From assembly GCA_028826165.1 (NCBI GenBank), contig JAPDFW010000081.1, positions 948,501 through 1,012,500 on the forward strand: 64,000 nt of DNA. The letters run 5' to 3'. This document shows positions 60,488 through 64,000 of this stretch, piece after piece. A program made the translations under genes and the position numbers. Each line of letters begins with the position of its first letter. Position 1 is the first letter of the stretch. The notes below the pieces were generated by a model. It was given only the letters and a program-made list of their open reading frames with translations. It did no database searches and was not told where the DNA came from. Source of the DNA: Anaeramoeba ignava. Its lineage: Eukaryota > Metamonada > Anaeramoebidae.

Positions 60488-61930
60488 ATGACAACTGATT
60501 ATGAAGAACAAAATTATTGGAATAAAAGATATGAAACTGAAAGAGAATTTGATTGGTATATGGATTTTGAAACATTATATCCTTTTATTAGAACAACTCT
60601 TAATCCAAATGATAAAATTTTAAATATTGGATGTGGAAATAGTTGTATTAATTTTTAAAAATAAAAATCAATTCATTTTCAATATAAAAAAATAATTTTT
60701 TTCCTTCATTTTCTTTATAGCTTTTGCTTTTGATATGCTTCAATATGATTATAAATTTGTCACAAATATTGATGTAGTTTTAATTTTTTATATTTATATT
60801 TATATTTATTTTTAGAATTAAAATTTTAAATGAAAATGTTTTATAAAATTTAGATTTCAGATGTTGTGATTAATAAAATGAAAGACAAGTATAAAAAATA
60901 TCCTTCTTTAGAATGTAAATATTCAAAATGAATTTTCAAAATGAATTTTAATTTTAATTTAAATATTCAAAATGAATTTAAATATTCGAAATGTATTTTA
61001 ATTTAAATATTCAAAATGAATTTAAATATTCGAAATGTATTTTAATTTAAATATTCAAAATGAATTTAAATATTCAAAATGAATTTAAATATTCAAAATG
61101 AATTTAAATATTCAAAATGAATTTAAATATTCAAAATGAATTTAAATATTCAAAATGAATTTAAATATTCAAAATTAATTTAAATATTCAAAATGAATTT
61201 AAATATTTAATTTAAATATTCAAAATGAATTTAAATATTCAAAATGAATTTTAAATATTCAAAATGGATTTTAATTTTAATATTCAAAATGGATTTTAAT
61301 TTAAATTTTCAAAATGAATTTAAATATTCAAAATGAATTTAAATATCCAAAATGAATTTAAATATTCAAAATGAATTTAAATATTCAAAATGAATTTAAA
61401 TATTCAAAATGAATTTAAATATTCAAAATTAATTTTAAATAAATATACAAATGTTTTAGTTTTTGTTCAAGATACTCGAAAATTAACATTTTCTGATTCA
61501 AGTTTTGAAACTATTATTGATAAAGGAACATTAGATACTTTAATTGTAAAACAAAACAAAATTAATAAATGTTTTGTTTTCATTTTCTAATTAATGAAAA
61601 TATTTTTAATTTTTTTTGAATTTTTAAGTGTGGAAAAGAAGGAGATGATGATGTAGATTCAATGATGAAAGAAATTTATAGGATTTTAAAACCAGGTGGT
61701 AAATTTATTTTACTTTCTCATGCTCCTGATGAAAGAAGATTGGAGTTTTTTCAAAGAGATTATTTTGAATGGAATGTTAAACATCAAGAAATTCGTATAA
61801 ATTTTTTTAATTTAATTTAATTTTTTAATAATTTTATTCTTTTATTCTTTTTTTGTTTGTAGAAAGAACACTTCCAGATAATAGACCAGCAGTTCATTAT
61901 CTTTATATTGCTAGCAAAAATTTGAATTAA
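60488..61930 (+). CDS. EEF1AKMT4/METTL13-like SAM methyltransferase
   Basis: Six exons (60488-60644, 60721-60773, 60854-60914, 61460-61545, 61629-61794, 61863-61930) give 196 residues. It starts YEEQNYWNKRYETEREFDWYM and has the SAM-binding motif ILNIGCGNSSF, an acidic NIDIS at strand 2, DTRKLTFSDSSFETIIDKGTLDTLI and KEIYRILKPGGKFILLS. GCGNS and DKGTLD are typical of the family that methylates Lys or the N-terminus of elongation factor 1A. Target here is inferred only. Family members in animals often carry extra domains; this one is the bare methyltransferase. Confidence 0.9.
60915..61459 (+). repeat. AATTTAAATATTCAAAATG array, methyltransferase intron 3
   Basis: About 25 copies of the 18-mer AATGAATTTAAATATTCA, fairly regular, between GTAAATATTC and GTTTTAG. 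Confidence 0.88.
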
Positions 61931-62336
61931 ATTAAAAAATAATTTTGTTTTTTTAAATTTAAAAAAAATAAATAAAAAAGTGGAACAAAATTATTAATAA
62001 AATTATTTCTTTATTTTTAATTAATTTTAATTTAGAATTAAAAAATAATTTTGTTTTGTTATTTTAAATTAAAAAATTTGAATTAAATTAAAAAATAATT
62101 TTGTTTTTTTAAATTTAAAAAAATAAATAAAAAAGTGGAACAAAAAAATTGGAACTTTATTTTTAAAATTTTTATTTAATTAAAAATTATTTTGTTTTTA
62201 TTTTAAATTAAAAATTTGAATAAATTAAAAAATAAATAATAAAAGTGGAACAAATTTTAATTTATTTTAATTTAGAATTAAAAAATAATTTTGTTTTGTT
62301 ATTTCTTCAATTTTAATTTCTTTTATTCATTTCCAA
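61931..62336. repeat. convergent spacer with duplicated blocks
   Basis: A block of about 69 bases at 61921-61989 (starting in the last codons and stop of the methyltransferase) is repeated nearly exactly at 62077-62146, period 156, and partly at 62213-62252. A second block at 62026-62064 recurs at 62267-62304. Each first-type block contains AAAAGTGGAACAAA. Confidence 0.85.
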
Positions 62337-64000
62337 TCAAATAAGTGAAGAAAATACATCTGATAAAGAAACCTTTCGATCAACAAAAATAGAAACAAAT
62401 TGTTGCATTTTCAAGAAAAGAGAATCACAAATACGAATTTGTTTTTCAGAAAAGATCTTGAAAGGATCTCTTTTGGAATAAACCTTTGATTGACGAATTG
62501 AAATCCAATCTTTTTGAGTTATATTATCAAAATAGTCATCCCAATTTTCAATATTTTTAGTATCAAAAAAGGAAGTAATTAAAGAAATTGAGTGACGAAG
62601 TTTTTGAGAAGAGAATTCAGGAGAAAAAATACCAGAACAATCATCTTTAAGACATTTTTGAGAAAGACAACTGAAATCTTGCGAGCGGAAACCACAAACA
62701 GAACAGACAAAATGACCCGGAATAATAATCAGTAAATAACTGGCGAATATGTTGAGTAACAACATTCCAAATTTGATTTGATTCAAATGGATTCTGGCAA
62801 TTCGAGCATAAGAAAGTATTTTGTTGGTAATTTCGAAGTCCCAAAAATTGTGTTTTGGCCTGGCATTTTGTGCAGCGTAGTTCAAGCGGAGTAAGGGAAA
62901 CTTGGTGGGAAGTAAAAGAGTCTTTGTTTGAAAAAAAATGGGAAAAAGTTTGATTTGGAGTTGAAACTTTGATTCCGAGTTGATCGGCAATTTGGCGCAG
63001 CGAAAGCGAGGAAATAGGCTGGCAAAGACGGGAAATAACAGGATAGATTTGCTGGGAAAGATACCAATCGATATCGATGTTGAGAGAAATTTTGGAGACT
63101 TCATCTGGATGAAATGCGTGTTGTGCATATGAATCTGAATGTTTGTGAGATTTGGAAGTTTTTGGATCGTGATTTAAGTCAAGATTCGAGTTATTTTGAT
63201 CCAAAGAAACATCAGTTGATTTTTGGATATTTTGAGGGTTAGTGTTCTCATCAATTTCGTTGTGATTCTGAACGCAAATCACATATGGAATATGCTGGCC
63301 AATACCTACGCGCAAGTTGTGTTGACGCATGCGAAGAGCAACTTGGACATGCGGTTGTATTCTTTGATCAGGATATTGTTCGGGTTGTTTTGAGAGCGAT
63401 TTTGTAATCACAAATTTTTCAAGGGGAATCAGGTTTGAAAGAAGATCTTGTCTTAATTGAGCCAATTTTGAAAGAATGATTTTAGGAACTTCTTCGTCGT
63501 TTTGGTTCTGCAGAATCTCCTCAAGAATTGCGTTTCCAATATCTTTGGAAAGAGGGCACCAGTCGCGTCTAACAAGATCAAGCCCTTTGATTTCTCTTCT
63601 AACGGAAAGTGGAGCTTTGTGGGATTCATTGTTGGAATTGTTAGTAGGTTTCATCGCTTCATTTTGTGGTGTGACTACTAATGCTGCGTATTTTTTCTTG
63701 TTCAGAAGGAGAATTGACTGGAAAATGCCATCGATATCAAGAAAGATATTCTTATAGAGTGTGTTGATCCGTTTTTTGATTTGATCTCCAATTTCAAGTA
63801 CTTTGTGATACTCATTTGATTTCGTCAGAACCATCACACTGTCGGTGTTCTTAACAATGATTTCGCCGATTCCTGCTTGGAAATGGCCCAGTTGAGTCTC
63901 GATATCGTAAACATAAGATGGTTTTGATGTGTTTGTTTTGAGACGGGATATTTCGGTTATTGTTGTTCTTGTGCTTGATTTGAGAACTGGATCTTTTTGG
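62337..64000 (-). CDS. POLA1: DNA polymerase alpha-like catalytic subunit, C-terminal part, runs off the window
   Basis: The visible part starts beyond base 64000 and ends at 62337. Family blocks: TDSVMVLTK (motif C), LDIDGIFQSILLLNKKKYAAL, KGLDLVRRDWCPLSKDIGNAI, YPDQRIQPHVQVALRM, VPYVICVQNH-like IPYVICVQNH, then two Cys modules (CTKCQAK with CSNC; CSVCGFRSQDFSC with CLKDDC). This is the replicative B-family polymerase that extends primase primers. Two oddities: motif C reads VKNTDS where YGDTDS is expected, and the frame shifts by one base at GGG near 62718-62722 (DYYSG continues as HFVCSVCG). Codons are richer in G/C than in most neighbours. A His-linker between 63120 and 63250 is low complexity. 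Confidence 0.88.

Noticed and set aside
61921-62304. Long terminal repeats of a retroelement
   Set aside because: The repeated blocks are short, have no primer site or coding sequence between them, and begin inside a host stop codon.

Overview
This is a nuclear window from a very AT-rich protist. The genes have spliceosomal GT-AG introns, they sit tail-to-tail or head-to-head with short spacers, and nearly all excess length is simple-sequence arrays inside introns. N/Q/K-rich insertions interrupt otherwise conserved proteins. The lifestyle proteins (Rab5, SCAMP, a Sec7-PH Arf exchange factor, BTB/Kelch and ankyrin-BTB proteins, PH and CH domain proteins) suggest an amoeboid or flagellate protist. 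An Anaeramoeba-like organism would fit, but this is a guess from style, not a determination. Exon coordinates come from reading splice sites and checking codon phase; no transcript data were available.

Layout: MCM9 helicase (-, carrying an intein in its P-loop) is head-to-head with the U5 snRNP 40K WD40 protein (+), whose first intron holds a dead pogo-like DNA transposon. Then come a WBP2/GRAM protein (-), a coiled-coil protein (-), SCAMP (-) head-to-head with SBDS (+, with a huge low-complexity insertion), a CH-domain protein with many PH-like repeats (-), a Sec7-PH Arf-GEF (-), and an LZTR1-like Kelch-BTB protein (-) head-to-head with a PNKP-type DNA 3'-phosphatase (+). Next are NOP58 (+), a PH protein (-), Rab5 (-), a 1167-residue coiled-coil protein (-), an ankyrin-BTB protein (-), a TOG-array (crescerin/TOGARAM-like) protein (-), a DUF4139 protein (-) head-to-head with an EEF1AKMT4/METTL13-like methyltransferase (+), and finally the C-terminal part of a DNA polymerase alpha-like subunit (-), cut by the window end.

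The genes are not an operon. Themes are DNA replication and repair (MCM9, PNKP, Pol alpha), RNA and ribosome biogenesis (U5-40K, NOP58, SBDS), membrane traffic (Rab5, SCAMP, Sec7-PH) and cytoskeleton/signalling. The most unusual object is the MCM9 intein: a 276-residue Hint-type insert exactly between Lys and Ser of the Walker A motif. Its first Cys is the first codon of an exon, and its endonuclease core looks dead. Other points of note are single-base frame breaks in five otherwise well-conserved genes, a hexanucleotide coding repeat that is open in all three frames, an altered catalytic motif C in the Pol alpha-like protein, and recurrent spacer motifs up- and downstream of genes.
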